Assembly: GCA_024349245.1 (NCBI GenBank)
Contig: JALDNG010000406.1
Span: 1-64,000, forward strand
DNA length: 64,000 nt
Origin: Neodontobutis hainanensis
Lineage: Eukaryota; Chordata; Actinopteri; Gobiiformes; Odontobutidae
Direction: 5' to 3'
Shown here: in pieces, positions 48,255 through 59,559 of the stretch
How positions within the stretch are numbered: the stretch's first letter is position 1
Layout of the letters: each line of letters opens with the position of its first letter
Notes under the pieces: generated by a model
What the model saw: the letters and a program-made list of their open reading frames with translations, nothing else
Told to the model about the DNA's origin: nothing
Databases searched by the model: none
Position numbers and translations under genes: made by a program

Positions 48255-48256
<2 letters not shown>

Positions 48257-48511
48257 CAGTGGGTAGAGCGGTCGTCCTTCAACCGGCGGGTGGGCGGATC
48301 GATCCTTGCTCAAAACATCCCAAAACATGATAACATCCCGATCTCCCCCGCATACTGTCGTTGTGTCCTTGGGCAAGACACTTACATTGCCTCCAGTGAT
48401 GTTCTGTAACACTGGTAATAGTTTAATGTGTGTAAAGCGCTTTGAGTGCCTACTATATAAAAATAAAGATTATTATTATTATTATTGTTATTATTATTAT
48501 TATTATTATTA
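48254..48511 (+). mobile_element. tRNA-derived SINE, family C
   Basis: Head ctcagtgggtagagcggtcg and a B-box-like GGCGGATCGATCC. The body is gttgtgtccttgggcaagac and gttctgtaacactggtaata; the tail is gtgtaaagcgctttgagtgc followed by ATAAA and a (TTA)n run to about 48511. The same family is at 34583 in minus orientation. Confidence 0.85.
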
Positions 48512-48548
48512 ATGTAAGTCGCTAAAGCGTCAGCTAAATGAATCAATT

Positions 48549-48551
<3 letters not shown>

Positions 48552-48591
<40 letters not shown>
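48552..48591. repeat. (TA)n microsatellite
   Basis: About 40 bp of TA between a SINE-tail fragment (gtaagtcgctaaagcgtcag) and the R4-type LINE. Confidence 0.95.
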
Positions 48592-48594
<3 letters not shown>

Positions 48595-49735
48595 CCATCA
48601 CCTTCCACGGGTGATCGATCTCCTCTTCTACCAGAGGGAGCTTGAGAGTTCTGCGCAGTATCTTTGCTGTTCCTAGTACTGCACTTTTCTGGACCGAGAT
48701 GTCTGGTGTTTTCCCAGAGATCTGCTGTAGCCACTCCTCCAGTTTGGGGGTCACTGCCCCAAGTGCTCCGATGACCACGGCACCACTGGTGCTTTCACCA
48801 TCCATCTGCCCCCATTGAGACCCCCATGTCACTATTCGAGTACACTTCTCAAGCCCGAATGACATCCCAATGTCAGAGCTGTAGATCCTGGTGGTGTGGA
48901 TCACTGAGTCGATGTCCCGCTTGCTCTTAGCGTATAGCTTGATGTCACCCATGTAGAGGAGGTGACTGATGGTGGCCCCATTCCTGAGTCGGTATCCATA
49001 GCCAGTCTTGTTGATTATTTGGCTGAGGGGGTTCAGACCTATGCAGAACAGCAGTGGGGACAGAGCATCTATTTGGTATATGCCATATTTGATGGATACT
49101 TGCAAGTGGCTTGCTACTGGCCTCAAGGGTGCATGGTTTTCCACAGCCTCATCGAGTTTGCAATGAAGTCTCTTCTGTTGATGTTGTACATCTCCAAGCA
49201 TTCAGTGATCCATGTGTGTGGCATTGAGTCATATGCTTTCTTGTAATCAATCCAGGCAGTGCACAGGTTGGTGTGTCAGGTTCTGCAGTCTTGGGTGACT
49301 GTTCTGTCAACAGGGAGTTGGTGTTTGGCTCCTCTGGTTTCTTTGCCGATGCCCTTCTGTGCTTTGCTCATGTATTGATCCATGTGCCCACTTATCTTAG
49401 ATGATGCCTGAGCTTCTATGTTGTGGAAAGAGTTGAATGGGACTGTACCCTTTGCGGGGTCCTTCAGAATCAGGATTGTAAGGCCTTCTAAAGACCATTC
49501 AGGGTGCATCCCATCCCTTAGCAGCTGGTTCATTTGCTGCAAGGCGCTTGTGGAGTGCAGTGAACTTCTTTAGCCAGTAGGTGTGGATCTTGTCAGGGCC
49601 CGGTGCTGTACAGTTTTTCATACCTGAGACTCTTTCATTGCCTTCGTTTCCATGGCGGGTACTGTTTCTCATGGCTCTCATGGTTGCTCTCATAGCCAAG
49701 CATCTCAAGGTGTATGACAAGGCACAATGAGGTGT
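48592..49735 (-). pseudogene. R4/Dong-like (Rex6-type) LINE, internally deleted
   Basis: Reading the minus strand from 49730: APGPDKIHTYWLKKFTALHK, MNQLLRDGMHPEW, ILKDPAKGTV (RT start); then from 49140 YQIDALSPLLFCIGLNPLSQ, KTGYGYRLRNGATISHLLYM and DIKLYAKSKRDID; then an abrupt jump near 48810 to the protein's end, VIGALGAVTPKLEEWLQQ and LGTAKILRRTLKLP. The catalytic block reads YMGD instead of YMDD. The region between, expected to hold the restriction-like endonuclease, is deleted. Several frameshifts. Confidence 0.75.
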
Positions 49736-49739
49736 ATAT

Positions 49740-51410
49740 CAGCTCATTGGTTTCAGCAATGTTTGTGGTAGGGATCGCCAATGTAATTCTTACCCAAGCT
49801 CTGGTTAGGGAGCCGCCATTGGCTCCCCTCTAAACTCTCGTCCTTGCATTTCTGTTGTATCTCGTCAATCTCAAGTTGTGATAGCAGTTGTTAGCAGTTA
49901 AAGTTTTTTTTGAGCCTTTGTGCTTAGTCCTTTATTCTTTTTTTAAGTGTAGATAACCATTATGTGACTGACTGAAAATTGTTTATGTGCACCCTACATA
50001 TAGACATATATGTATTCTTAACTACTTATTCACAAAAAAACACAAACGTGCTGCTGCTGCTGCTGCATAAAAGTCAAAAATAAAGTGGTGCTGCTGCTGA
50101 ATACACTTACTCATCATCACTCCCATTATGTAGCTGTGTGTTTAGAGCAGGTGTGTCCGCATTACCACTGCAGCTGTCCCTCCAGAGTTTCTCGCAGCAA
50201 CATAAACATTTTTTTAAATAAAATATTGTCAGCACAAACAGATAAGCATTGGCATCCAAAAACTCTTTTAACGTCGTTGGATTGCTAAATGAGTTCAAGG
50301 CTGAAAAGTGGGTTGTTTTATTTTGACACAAAATGACCTGATTACAGGCAGAAAACAATTCCAACAAAAAGTTTATAGAATTATTTGACAATAATAATAA
50401 CATAATAATAATAATTTGACAATGCTGTTTTAAAATGTTAATGTGTTAACCTAACTTGTTATGTTTATTAATCAAAAGGAAATTGAAAAGCTAAACGTTA
50501 TCAATAATTGAAGACAATGGTTAACTTTCTGGTGGAAGCCCACCCTAGTGCAAATGTTACACGCTGAGAATGACGGACCCAGGTAGTTTCTGGCCACCAG
50601 CTGAGCCATTCATAAGAAACCTGTCATGCTGCAACAGGGAATTAATTGATGTAACTTTTTGTCTTTGGGTAAATTTGATGACAAGTGTAAGCTCCCTTGT
50701 TGGATATTACCTCATATTGTGAATCCACTTTATGAGACTTATATTGTCCTCTGAAATTGGAATTTTTATACAATTGTTCCAATTTTACAATTTTAATTCA
50801 ATTTTACTAATGTCTGCTATTTTTTTTAAATATACACTTTTGCGTAGCACCCAAAATGTAAGTAAAATTAACTGCAACTGCTAACAATTTAACAGATCAA
50901 AAATGTATTCAAAAAAGTCCAATTTTAAGTTAAATTAGTGATTATGCGAGTCAACGCTTTTGTGAACGGTTGCTGCACAGTGTTCACACTTAGTCCCAGA
51001 GCAGTTTAGACTGAATTTACAGTCCCTTCATACAGCAGCACTTCTATTATGTGTTGTATTTGCAAGCAGTCTAGAGCCCTTTGAGTGATTTTGAGCCCAG
51101 ACAAACACTCTTTCCACTTGTTCCAAGGCTCCCATCAAATATTTCCACACTTGAGTATTTTCCCTCCAATCCTTCAAAGTGAGAGCTGCTTTTCTGTGAT
51201 ACAGCAGCTAAATTTGTTATGGGTCAGTGGTGCTCAAGCGTATGCTTATATTTGGACAGGGGCATGTGTAGACACAAGACATCTTCCTGTTGGATGTGCA
51301 CATTTACTCGTCAGTCCATGCTTCACTGCACACATGTATGATCCTGGCACGAAGTGGTACGGCCTTCTACTGTCTGATTTATTGTCCCATTTCATGTTTG
51401 TTCTGCTATA
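49740..51410. other. Intronic DNA, nothing recognised
   Basis: A CTG/GCTGCT tract lies at 50051-50066 and 50088-50099. No exon or named repeat supported before the final pemt exon. Confidence 0.4.
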
Positions 51411-51417
51411 TTTGCAG

Positions 51418-51472
51418 ACCATTCACGGAACACATCTATCAGGAGAGGAGTCAGCGACGCAAACATGAATAA
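51418..51472 (+). CDS. pemt: pemt terminal exon with stop codon
   Basis: The acceptor is TATTTGCAG ending at 51417. The exon completes Gly and then encodes PFTEHIYQERSQRRKHE followed by TAA at 51470-51472, matching the human tail PFTAEIYRQ plus a basic end. The short, charged, basic C-terminus is typical of the enzyme and would face the cytosol. The upstream intron is 3.2 kb and carries an R4-type LINE relic. Confidence 0.93.
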
Positions 51473-51756
51473 TAACCTCCTCCCAAGACGCCTCCGGATC
51501 ATTCACTGGCTCAAGATCCTCATCCAACACCAGACTGAACAACCAATAGAGAGGAGATCTTTTATTATGCTGCCCTGAAAAGAGTTTTAAAATGCCTTTC
51601 ACACATTTCTGATGAAAGGGTGAGCTATACTCCGACTGAACAACCGTAACATTTGCAGATGGGCAGAGGAAGCCAAATACACACTAACTTCAGAAGGAGA
51701 CACCCTTTCCAATAAGTACATTCAGTATTATTTTAATCCTTGATAAGACATTATTA

Positions 51757-51786
51757 AATTATATTATATTATATTATATTATATTT
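51757..51786. repeat. (ATATT)n microsatellite
   Basis: About six ATATT units in the probable 3' UTR, directly after an ATTAAA hexamer. Confidence 0.9.
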
Positions 51787-51834
51787 GTATCTATGTATGC
51801 ATGTAAGACATCCACTTACATTATAAATCTTTTA

Positions 51835-52022
51835 GGGGTGCATGTTGGCTAGCCCTTTTGCCTCACATCAAGAAGGTTGTGGGGTCACTACACACCCCAG
51901 CTGGCACTGGTCTTTTTTTATGCAGTCTGCATGTAACCCCAGTGGTTTTGTGGGTTGTCTGAGAATCCAGTTTCTCCCCCAGGGACATGCATGCATGCAT
52001 GGGTGACTTGAAAGTGTAATTC
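51835..52022 (+). mobile_element. Degraded SINE
   Basis: ggggtgcatgttggctagcc, cacatcaagaaggttgtggg and tatgcagtctgcatgtaacc follow the order of the family B/D SINE body, with many substitutions. Confidence 0.5.
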
Positions 52023-52474
52023 AGGGCTCTAGAATTTTTTAGTTAGTTGCAAAAACATGGAAATTAGTTTACATATTTAGAAAATCTATATCCCAATTTA
52101 GTTTCAAATCTGTTTCCTTTTTTTTACGAAATTACACTACTTTGAGGCCTTTTTAACAAAACAGGCCAGTAAACTGTATTACCAACCTAAAGTGTGTAAG
52201 AGTGAAATTGCAAGGATTAGCTTATGCCCTGGGCCATGTCTTTGATTGATGTTATAGTCTACACAGCAGACAGACAAGTTTGTTTTGGGTTTTTTTTTTA
52301 TATTTTTTTTCTAATGCTGTGATCCTGTCTTATTAGCTTACAAGTGAATTACTTGCATTGTTGAGCTCTGTGCAAAATTTATTTTTTTCATTCATCCTTT
52401 CATTCATTCATTCTTTTTTCATAGAGTTGCTAAATGTTTAGCCCCACTCACGTTTGAATAAAGTGTGTTGCTCA

Positions 52475-52885
52475 AACAACAATACTTTGTAAATTTAGTT
52501 CATTATCAGTTTCTGTGTGGGTTCTGCTCACACTTAGGCAGAGTTTGTCATTACAGAACAGTCCTCAGCAGTAAGAGGGAGACTTGTAGAGCTGGTGAGA
52601 GTGAAAGAAGTGTCTGAGCAGTAGCGCAACAACTACAAACACCTTTGTGACAAGCTGGTCATGGTTGAACTCGGACACACTACAGGTTAGACTGAGCCAT
52701 AAGGCAGATAACAGTGCCTTTATATAGCAGCATTTCTAAAGTTTGACATCCACATGCACAATTGCATCTACTTCAAATTTTCAGTCACTCTTAATGTCAC
52801 TCTTACATATGCAACCATGTTTGTTGCTGTTGCAGCCCTGTAATTTCCACTGAACCAAACCTACATGCCCTGAAAGCTTTTATTG
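52475..52885. other. Intergenic DNA, nothing recognised
   Basis: No exon or named repeat supported. Confidence 0.35.
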
Positions 52886-52887
52886 GT

Positions 52888-53020
52888 GACAGTGGCTCAG
52901 GAGGGAGGTAAAGAAGGTTGGCGGTACAATCTCCACTTGGAAGTGTCCTTATGCAAGACATGGGACATTGTTTGAGTGCCTATGAAGGCAAAAAAGAGCT
53001 ATATAAAAAGGCAGCCGTTT
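52888..53020 (+). mobile_element. Degraded SINE, family C-like
   Basis: Head gacagtggctcaggagggag, B-box-like ggcggtacaatctcc, body ttatgcaagacatgggacat and tail gtttgagtgcctatgaaggc plus AGAGCTATATAAA. Old copy. Confidence 0.5.
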
Positions 53021-53024
53021 ACCT

Positions 53025-54280
53025 GACTAGTAGTGTGTTGTTAAATCTTTTAACAGCAGATACTCTGGTCTTATGCACCTGTCAGGGGGCATAATGTTAT
53101 GGCTGATTAGTGTTTTGGTACAAACAGATTGGGTGGTGTGCTATTTACATAACTGCCTAACAGTCTATTGTTCTCCGATGTAACATTTATTTTTAGCGCA
53201 GAAAATCAGACTGTATAATGTTCAAATGTAAAGGTATATGGCATCCAACCTTTGAAGCATCAGAGCAGCAGTAATGGCTTTTAACTGCAACAACTCTCAC
53301 TGAACTATACAAACTATATTCTATGTCTGTTGATGTAGAGACAGAATATTTTAATGTGATAAAACTATGAGTCAGGATTTGCAGCCTTTGTTTTTCTTTG
53401 TCTCCTAAAAAATGTAATGGAAGCACTCTTCATTGCTCTGCCTCATAATCACAAATGCAGCAGGAAGACATACTTGAATGCCTACCTTTTCATGACTCAC
53501 CTTTCTTTATGATTGTAGTGGTTGCCTTTGCTGTTAATGGCAAACATGTTATTCTTTTAAAGCTACTGCATTTTAAAAAAATAGATAACATGGACTTTTA
53601 TTAGTTGAAACATGTAACATAATTTTGTCTAATCATATTTGGAGTTAAATCAAAGAGATTATTTTAAGGCTACACAAAACAAACAAACACAAAACTGAAA
53701 AGTTTGACCAACATTGATAATCTTTTTAAAAATCAATTGAGAGTTGATGCAAATCTGTACATAAAACTTATTTAAAAAAAGTCTAGATGGATGTTTTCTT
53801 TGTCCTGTCACATTTTTTTTAACACTGCAGGATTTTATAGTCAAAATCACACACTTCTTATTCTCTTTATAGTGTTGCAATCAAAAATATTTCTTTATTT
53901 AATGAGTTTTAGAAAACACAACATCAAAGTTTTAGCAAAAAAATTGTGGTGAGGCTCTCCATGTTTAAGGTTTAGTGCAATGCAGAATAATGTGAAATAA
54001 AACTTAAGGGGGCAAAAGCAGACTTGAAGGTGGTAGAGAGCAGGAAACTGGCAGACTACAGAAATCATCTTAAATTCAACCGACGATGCAGACAAAGTAA
54101 GCTGATTCCTAAAAGCCTATGGCTGGGTTTGACTGTGAAGGAACACGGCTGAAAACTTCCTACGCCTGGCCCAGACCCACCTTCTGTGTGAAAGGATCAA
54201 ACAGACTCATTTCACAATAAATAACCTCCAAGCTAGATTTTCTACATTTTCTACTAGCTATCTTAGTTCCAGGAGAAGTC
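53025..54280. other. Intergenic DNA, nothing recognised
   Basis: AT-rich, without supported exon or repeat. Confidence 0.4.
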
Positions 54281-54285
54281 CTACA

Positions 54286-54570
54286 GAAGGCACAGTGGCA
54301 AAGTGGTTAGCACGTCTGCCACACAGCAAGAAGGTCCTGGGTTTGAATCCCATCCAGGGCAGGTCCTTTTCTGTGTGGAGTTTGCATGTTCTCCCTGTGT
54401 CTGTGTAGGTTTCCACCGGGTACTCCGGTTTCCCCTACCACAAAAAAAATAAAAACATGTACAACAGTCCCCCCAAACACGCATGGGGCCAGGACTCCCC
54501 TGTAAAAGAGATTTATAATCTCATGGGACTATGCTGATTAAATAAAGGTTAAATAAATAAAAAAAATAAG
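54286..54570 (+). mobile_element. tRNA-derived SINE, family D
   Basis: Head cacagtggcaaagtggttag, B-box region cctgggtttgaatcccatcc, body gtgtggagtttgcatgttct and gggtactccggtttccccta, tail gagatttataatctcatggg then TAAATAAAGGTTAAATAAATAAA. The tail matches the LINE-like repeat at 11796 in reverse. Essentially full length. Confidence 0.85.
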
Positions 54571-54880
54571 ATCTCCAATATCACACAAAAGGTACAACTT
54601 GCACAGCACAACAAGAGCAAGGACCAAATCAAAAAGTTCCGGATTTTGGTTATTGGACAGCACAACCCTGATCATCACAGCCGTAACAAGGACAAATGGG
54701 TAAAGAACCTTTTGGAGTTCTCACCCAAACTGAAAACGAGGTTCTTGAAAAAGGGCTTAATTTTTCTGTTGCTCAGAGGCACATCCCTACAATAGACCTC
54801 AAGAGAATCGGAACAACAAATTGTCCGGAAATGAAGCTGAATAACTGAGACTCAAGGTCACAGCCGTACTTGCCATTGCC

Positions 54881-54920
54881 ACTGAATTATTTATAATGGT
54901 TACATTATAAATAATTCAGT
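54881..54920. repeat. Perfect 18-bp inverted repeat, 4-nt loop
   Basis: Arms actgaattatttataatg and its exact complement around gtta. Confidence 0.9.
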
Positions 54921-54924
54921 CCAA

Positions 54925-55660
54925 AGGACAGATAGTTGTCTCCTCTCAAATACAGCTACTTTGACAAACATAAAAATGCTAATATAGAAACTGATATCTG
55001 CCTAACATTTGACCCCTTGAGATTAGCTCTCCTTTGTATAGCCCAATGGCATAAAGTATGTAATCAGCTGAAAAAACAAACAATAACCCATGTGCATTTT
55101 TAGTGATGTGCTTTGGAATGTATACGTCAGCATTACTGTTACCTAACATTCTCCAAATGTGCTCTGTAACACAAGAACATGAAGTCTTGACCATAAATAG
55201 AACAATTTCTTCAACAAAGAGCATCTTAGAGGGCGATATCTTCAATTAGAACTCTATGTAGGTTTGTTAAATACACAAAGGTTTGTGCAGATTTCACGGT
55301 TCACAGTAAGGTCACATTGCAAAACCATATCTGGGACTGCAGCTTGCTACAATAGAGAGTAATGTGAATTTCTGTTGTATGAGTTTGACTAAAAGCTAAA
55401 AAGTATCTCATTTATATTTTAATATAAAGCTATGGTTCAAAGGTTAAAAGTTAAAAAGATTAATTTAGGCTAGAAAATGCATTGCGTTAAAAGAACTTCA
55501 AAGTAATGTCAATCTAATTCATTGTTGATCAGCTAGTTTGCTATAAATAGAGGCAAATGATCTAATCACGCATTCAGTGTTGCGCTAAGCCAGGTATGGA
55601 AGCGCAGACATTTTCTGCCTATTGCTGAGGATTGTATTATTAAATGGACTAAATAGATTA
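54925..55660. other. Intergenic DNA, nothing recognised
   Basis: No exon or named repeat supported. Confidence 0.4.
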
Positions 55661-55669
55661 TGTCTCCTC

Positions 55670-56311
55670 CAGTGTTGGGTGTAACGCATTACTAAGTAGC
55701 TACTAAATTAAATTACTTCTCTACTAAAGAAAAAAAAGAAAGGGATTACTGTTCATTTTTAGGTAATTTTATTACAGTAACTTATAATGTATTTTCATTA
55801 CATACTGTAAATTAGTACAGTTTTGTATAAATCAAATATTGAATTTAGATAAAAAATTTTCATCTTAAGGTAAAAGTGAACGCTGTCTCTCTAAATCGTT
55901 AGCTGTAGTGCTGTCAATAGCACAAGGAACCTATTGAAGCACCTCACAAGGCATCGACCAACACTTTTGAATGATCCATGTTCATTGACAGATAGCACCT
56001 GTTAAGCAGACAAAACCTGATTTTACATTGCTAGTGCAGAAAGTGTCTGTCTAAAAAAATGATTGTAGCACTGCGTACTGTAGAATCTGTCTTTTTGGCG
56101 CTTATTAAACAAAGTACCTGTGAGTAGGAAAAAAAGCAGCTCTATTTGATCAAACGTTTTCCTCTTACTTAGATAAGTGCTACACCGACATGAAAACGTT
56201 TCTGTTGTCTCTCCGGTCAAGGCTTATGGGGATTTTAATAAGTATTGAATTAAATTACTTATCGAGTAATCAGTAATTAAATGCTTTTTTGAAGTAACTT
56301 ACCCAACACTG
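55670..56311. mobile_element. hAT-type non-autonomous element with perfect 8-bp duplication
   Basis: Flanked by GTCTCCTC at 55662-55669 and 56312-56319. Both ends are CAGTGTTGGGT on their own strand, then GTAACGCATTAC on the left and AAGTTACTTCAAAA on the right. Length is 642 bp, with no transposase frame. Family resembles the element at 46313-47233 at the tips but not internally. Confidence 0.9.
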
Positions 56312-56324
56312 GTCTCCTCATTCA

Positions 56325-57390
56325 TCAGTATAAGAAAACCTTCATACCTGTAACTTCTTGCAGCTGTCTAAACCATCTAGAAATAGCAGCTACACTTGTT
56401 ACATGGCAAACAGATGAAAGACATATCTGTATCCAAAAGAAAGTTTGTGGTGTACCAACTACTGCAGGTTAAGATGGACTAACCAAACCACACACTACAC
56501 TACAGTGTGGTATAGCCTCCAAGTCACCTGTACCAATATTACCTGCACTAATCCACATTCTCCTCAACACTAATGCTAGGTTTTAGCACTTCATTAATAT
56601 TCCAACATTTCTCCTTTAGGTACAATGAACAGATAAATGTGCATTTGTGCCTTAAGGGGAAAAACTGTTCTGAACAATAGAAGCAAACAAACAGAAAAGT
56701 CCTGATACTGAAGGTGAGCCTGAGGCACTGAGAAATTTCACAACCCTTTTCTTCTTCAAAATGCAAAAGGCATTGTATTCTCTATGAAAGGGTGCACTTT
56801 TTTAATTATTTAATAACTAGGTTGCACATAGTATGATAATCGTATGAAAGAAGCACATGTGCATATAAATTCACATTTAATTGTTTAATCCCAATCAACA
56901 AGCTTTTCAGATTAAAAGCAGCTCTCTAAAGTCTAGACTTTAAGGTTGTTTACTGGTTAAAAAAACAGTTCACAGTTCGTCTTGAGTGCTCAAACTACAC
57001 ACAAAGTACTTGAAATTACAATTGTGCATTCCACTGAAATCAACATGTGGGTTTCTTCTGAACTGTTAAATCAACAAGCCCAAGGAATGAGTCATCTGTC
57101 TTTTACCAGACAAGGCATAGAGAAAAATAATTGCTTTCTCAGTCGGATTCTATTAAAAAACCTCAGGTAATGTGAATGCTTGTTGACACTTATTGAAAAT
57201 CATGTGACTTTTCAGGAATGAAATTCTTAATGCTACAGATTTTCTCATAATTTCAAATACCCTGGCAAAATTTATGATTTTTTTTGGCCATTTTTCAGAG
57301 AATATGAATCATAAAACAAAACAAGGTTAAAAAAAAAAACAATTTGAAAAGCATTAACGTTATGATCAGATTCCAGTAAAGAAACAAAAA
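56325..57390. other. Intergenic DNA, nothing recognised
   Basis: No exon or named repeat supported. Confidence 0.4.
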
Positions 57391-57399
57391 AGATGAAAA

Positions 57400-57480
57400 A
57401 TAGTTAGCTCAGCTGGTAAGGACAGTACTTTTCACACAGGAGACCCAGATACAAATCCCCCTCGAGACTCTATGTACTAT
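57400..57480 (+). mobile_element. tRNA-like SINE head
   Basis: gttagctcagctggtaagga is a good A box and gatacaaatccccctcgaga a weak B box, spaced as in tRNA genes. The body is not recognised; it is not a functional tRNA because the acceptor arms do not pair. Confidence 0.45.
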
Positions 57481-57981
57481 CCAGTGTGGATTAGTTGTTT
57501 TCCAACATGGCTTCCTTATATTTTCCAGTTTTCAGCTCAGTAACCTCGGTTTTGCACATTAAGCTAGCTTTAATTTAAACCCCATTTGGCTGCTACATTC
57601 ACAGTGTTAGCAAACGCGCTAACTAGTCTGTTAACATGAATATAGCAAACCTCCAAACACAGACACTTTAAATCTTAGCTGTTAAATTTCACCATCCACT
57701 TGTTTAGATGCTGTCCCATACCTTTCCATCTTTCTTTTTTTTTTGCTTTATCCATCTTATCATTACAACTGTACGCACCTGCTCACAGGGTCCCACCAGC
57801 CACGCCCACTCGTGATATTCCATTTATTCTATTTATCTAATCTACTGAGGGGCCTACTGTAGCCTGTTATTTCTCTAAAATGTTATATAGTATTGAGGAA
57901 ATACTGAAATGATTTAGGAACGCACAAAAGTAGCTAAGCTACATTTAGGAAATTTCACAAAAAAATAAAAAATAAAATTAA

Positions 57982-58924
57982 AGCCGCAAGTGGCGATAAA
58001 GGCCCTCGCCTCCCTTGCGACTGCGGGGACACATGTACTCAGAGGAATGCATTTCGTGCTTTAAAGTGTAAACTTCACAGTAATGTCAAATAACCGGGCC
58101 TGTGCCTCTGCTTGAATCTTCTTCTGGCTGGAACCTGCTTCATCACCTCGGGCCTGTGCTACTGCTGGGGCCTGCTACACCACCCAATTAAGAGGTCTCC
58201 ACATTCCCTGGTTTTCCTGGGATCTGTCTGAACTTTTGAAAATAAGAGTTTATGCTTATGCTAATGTGAGAAAAACAAAGTACTGTCTGGAGATTTGAAA
58301 GTGGAAAGTGAAAGTAATTTTTTCCAATGTAGAAATACAAAACTTGGTACATCCATAGAACACCTCAGGGCGAACAGTAAAGTCTATGACAGTCACAGCC
58401 TAAACTCAACAGGAAGTCCACAATATGGGATGGAACGCGTGACCACCTAAATCGCACCCCTCGTGCAAAAAGATTCAACTCATTGTGTTTTCATCTAAAA
58501 GGCCCCAAATTAGGTGAGATCTAGAGACGAGAAACAAAAAAGTTATCCGTTTGTTTTTTGATACAACTTGTAAACTTGTACTTTTAGACAAGTAATATTT
58601 ACAATTTTCCTTTTTAACAGGGAGGTGCTGCTATTTCTAAGTCATTGCAAATCTCCAGCCAGTACTTTGTTTTTCTCGCCTTAGCCCAAGCATAATCTAT
58701 TATTTTAAAAAGTTCAGACAGATCACAGGAAAACCAGGGAATGTGGAGATCTTTAACTCTAAATACAAGGTGGTGTAGCAGGCCCCAGCAGTAGCACAGG
58801 CCCGAGGTGATGAAGCAGGCTCCAGCCAGAAGAAGATTCAAGCAGAGGCACAGGCCCGGTTATTTGACATTAATGTGTGCCCGCAGTCGCAAGGGAGGCG
58901 AGGGCCTTTATCGCCGCTTGCGGC
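57982..58924. mobile_element. Foldback element with about 300-bp inverted arms and TTAA flanks
   Basis: The left arm 57982-58305 and right arm 58620-58924 are reverse complements at high identity, apart from an extra block of about 50 bp in the left arm near 58034-58080. Tips read GCCGCAAGTGGCGATAAAGG (left) and GCCGCAAGCGGCGATAAAGG (right, complement). TTAA lies at both borders (57978-57981, 58925-58928), suggesting a TTAA-targeting superfamily such as piggyBac or Kolobok. The centre (58306-58619) has no coding sequence. Confidence 0.85.
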
Positions 58925-59034
58925 TTAAATTTTATTTATTTATTTATTTATACCATGCTTTGGCGCCCCTATGCGCTGCATATGGCGCATACCCCCTTTT
59001 TGCGCCCCTGCACATACCCCAGTTCTTAGTACCA

Positions 59035-59500
59035 TGTATTGCCACCTTTAACATCAATGACAGCATTTTTTTCAGATGGTGACACTGCTCATTCTTTTTG
59101 GCAAAAAGCCTCCAGTTCCTGTAAATTCTTGGTCTGTCTTGCATGAACTGCACATTTGAGATCTCCTCAGAGTGGCTCAATGATTTTGATGTCAGAAGAC
59201 TGAATTGGCCCATCCAGAACCTTCACTTTATGCTGTAGCCAATGACAAGTTGACTTGGCTTTGAGCCTTAGATTGTTGTCATGTGTTAACGTCCAAGTAC
59301 ATCCTATGCACAGCTTCCGGGCTGATGAGTGCAGATTTTCCTCCAGTATTTTCTGATAACATGCTGCATTCATTTTGTCATCAATTTTTACCACGTTTCC
59401 TGCGCCTTTGTAGCTCACACATCCCCAAAACATCCACCTCCATGTTTCACAGTAGGAATGGTGTCTCAAAATGTTAAACACAAACACATACACATTCAAA
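59035..59500 (-). mobile_element. Tc1 transposase relic
   Basis: On the minus strand, 59460-59160 reads WRWMFWGCVSYKGAGNVVKI, ACYQKILEENLHSSARKL and THDNNLRLKAKSTCHWL, the catalytic middle of a Tc1-type transposase with the H-D-N pattern of the second Asp. The frame is open for about 110 codons, then breaks. It abuts GC-rich sequence next to the foldback element; ends not found. Confidence 0.75.
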
Positions 59501-59559
59501 TGAACTATATACTTATTATTTTACCAGCAAAGGTGAAGGTAGACGGTGAGTGCCTGTGA

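Larger units (their letters stand above)
51473..52470 (+). other. pemt: Probable pemt 3' UTR with candidate poly(A) signals
   Basis: This follows the stop codon directly. An ATTAAA hexamer at 51753-51758, just before an ATATT repeat, and an AATAAA hexamer at 52457-52462 are candidate cleavage signals. The stretch also contains a degraded SINE at 51835-52020. The real transcript end cannot be fixed without RNA data. Confidence 0.4.

Noticed and set aside
57400..57480. Functional tRNA gene
   Set aside because: Good A box but weak B box and no pairing acceptor stem; a SINE head fits better.
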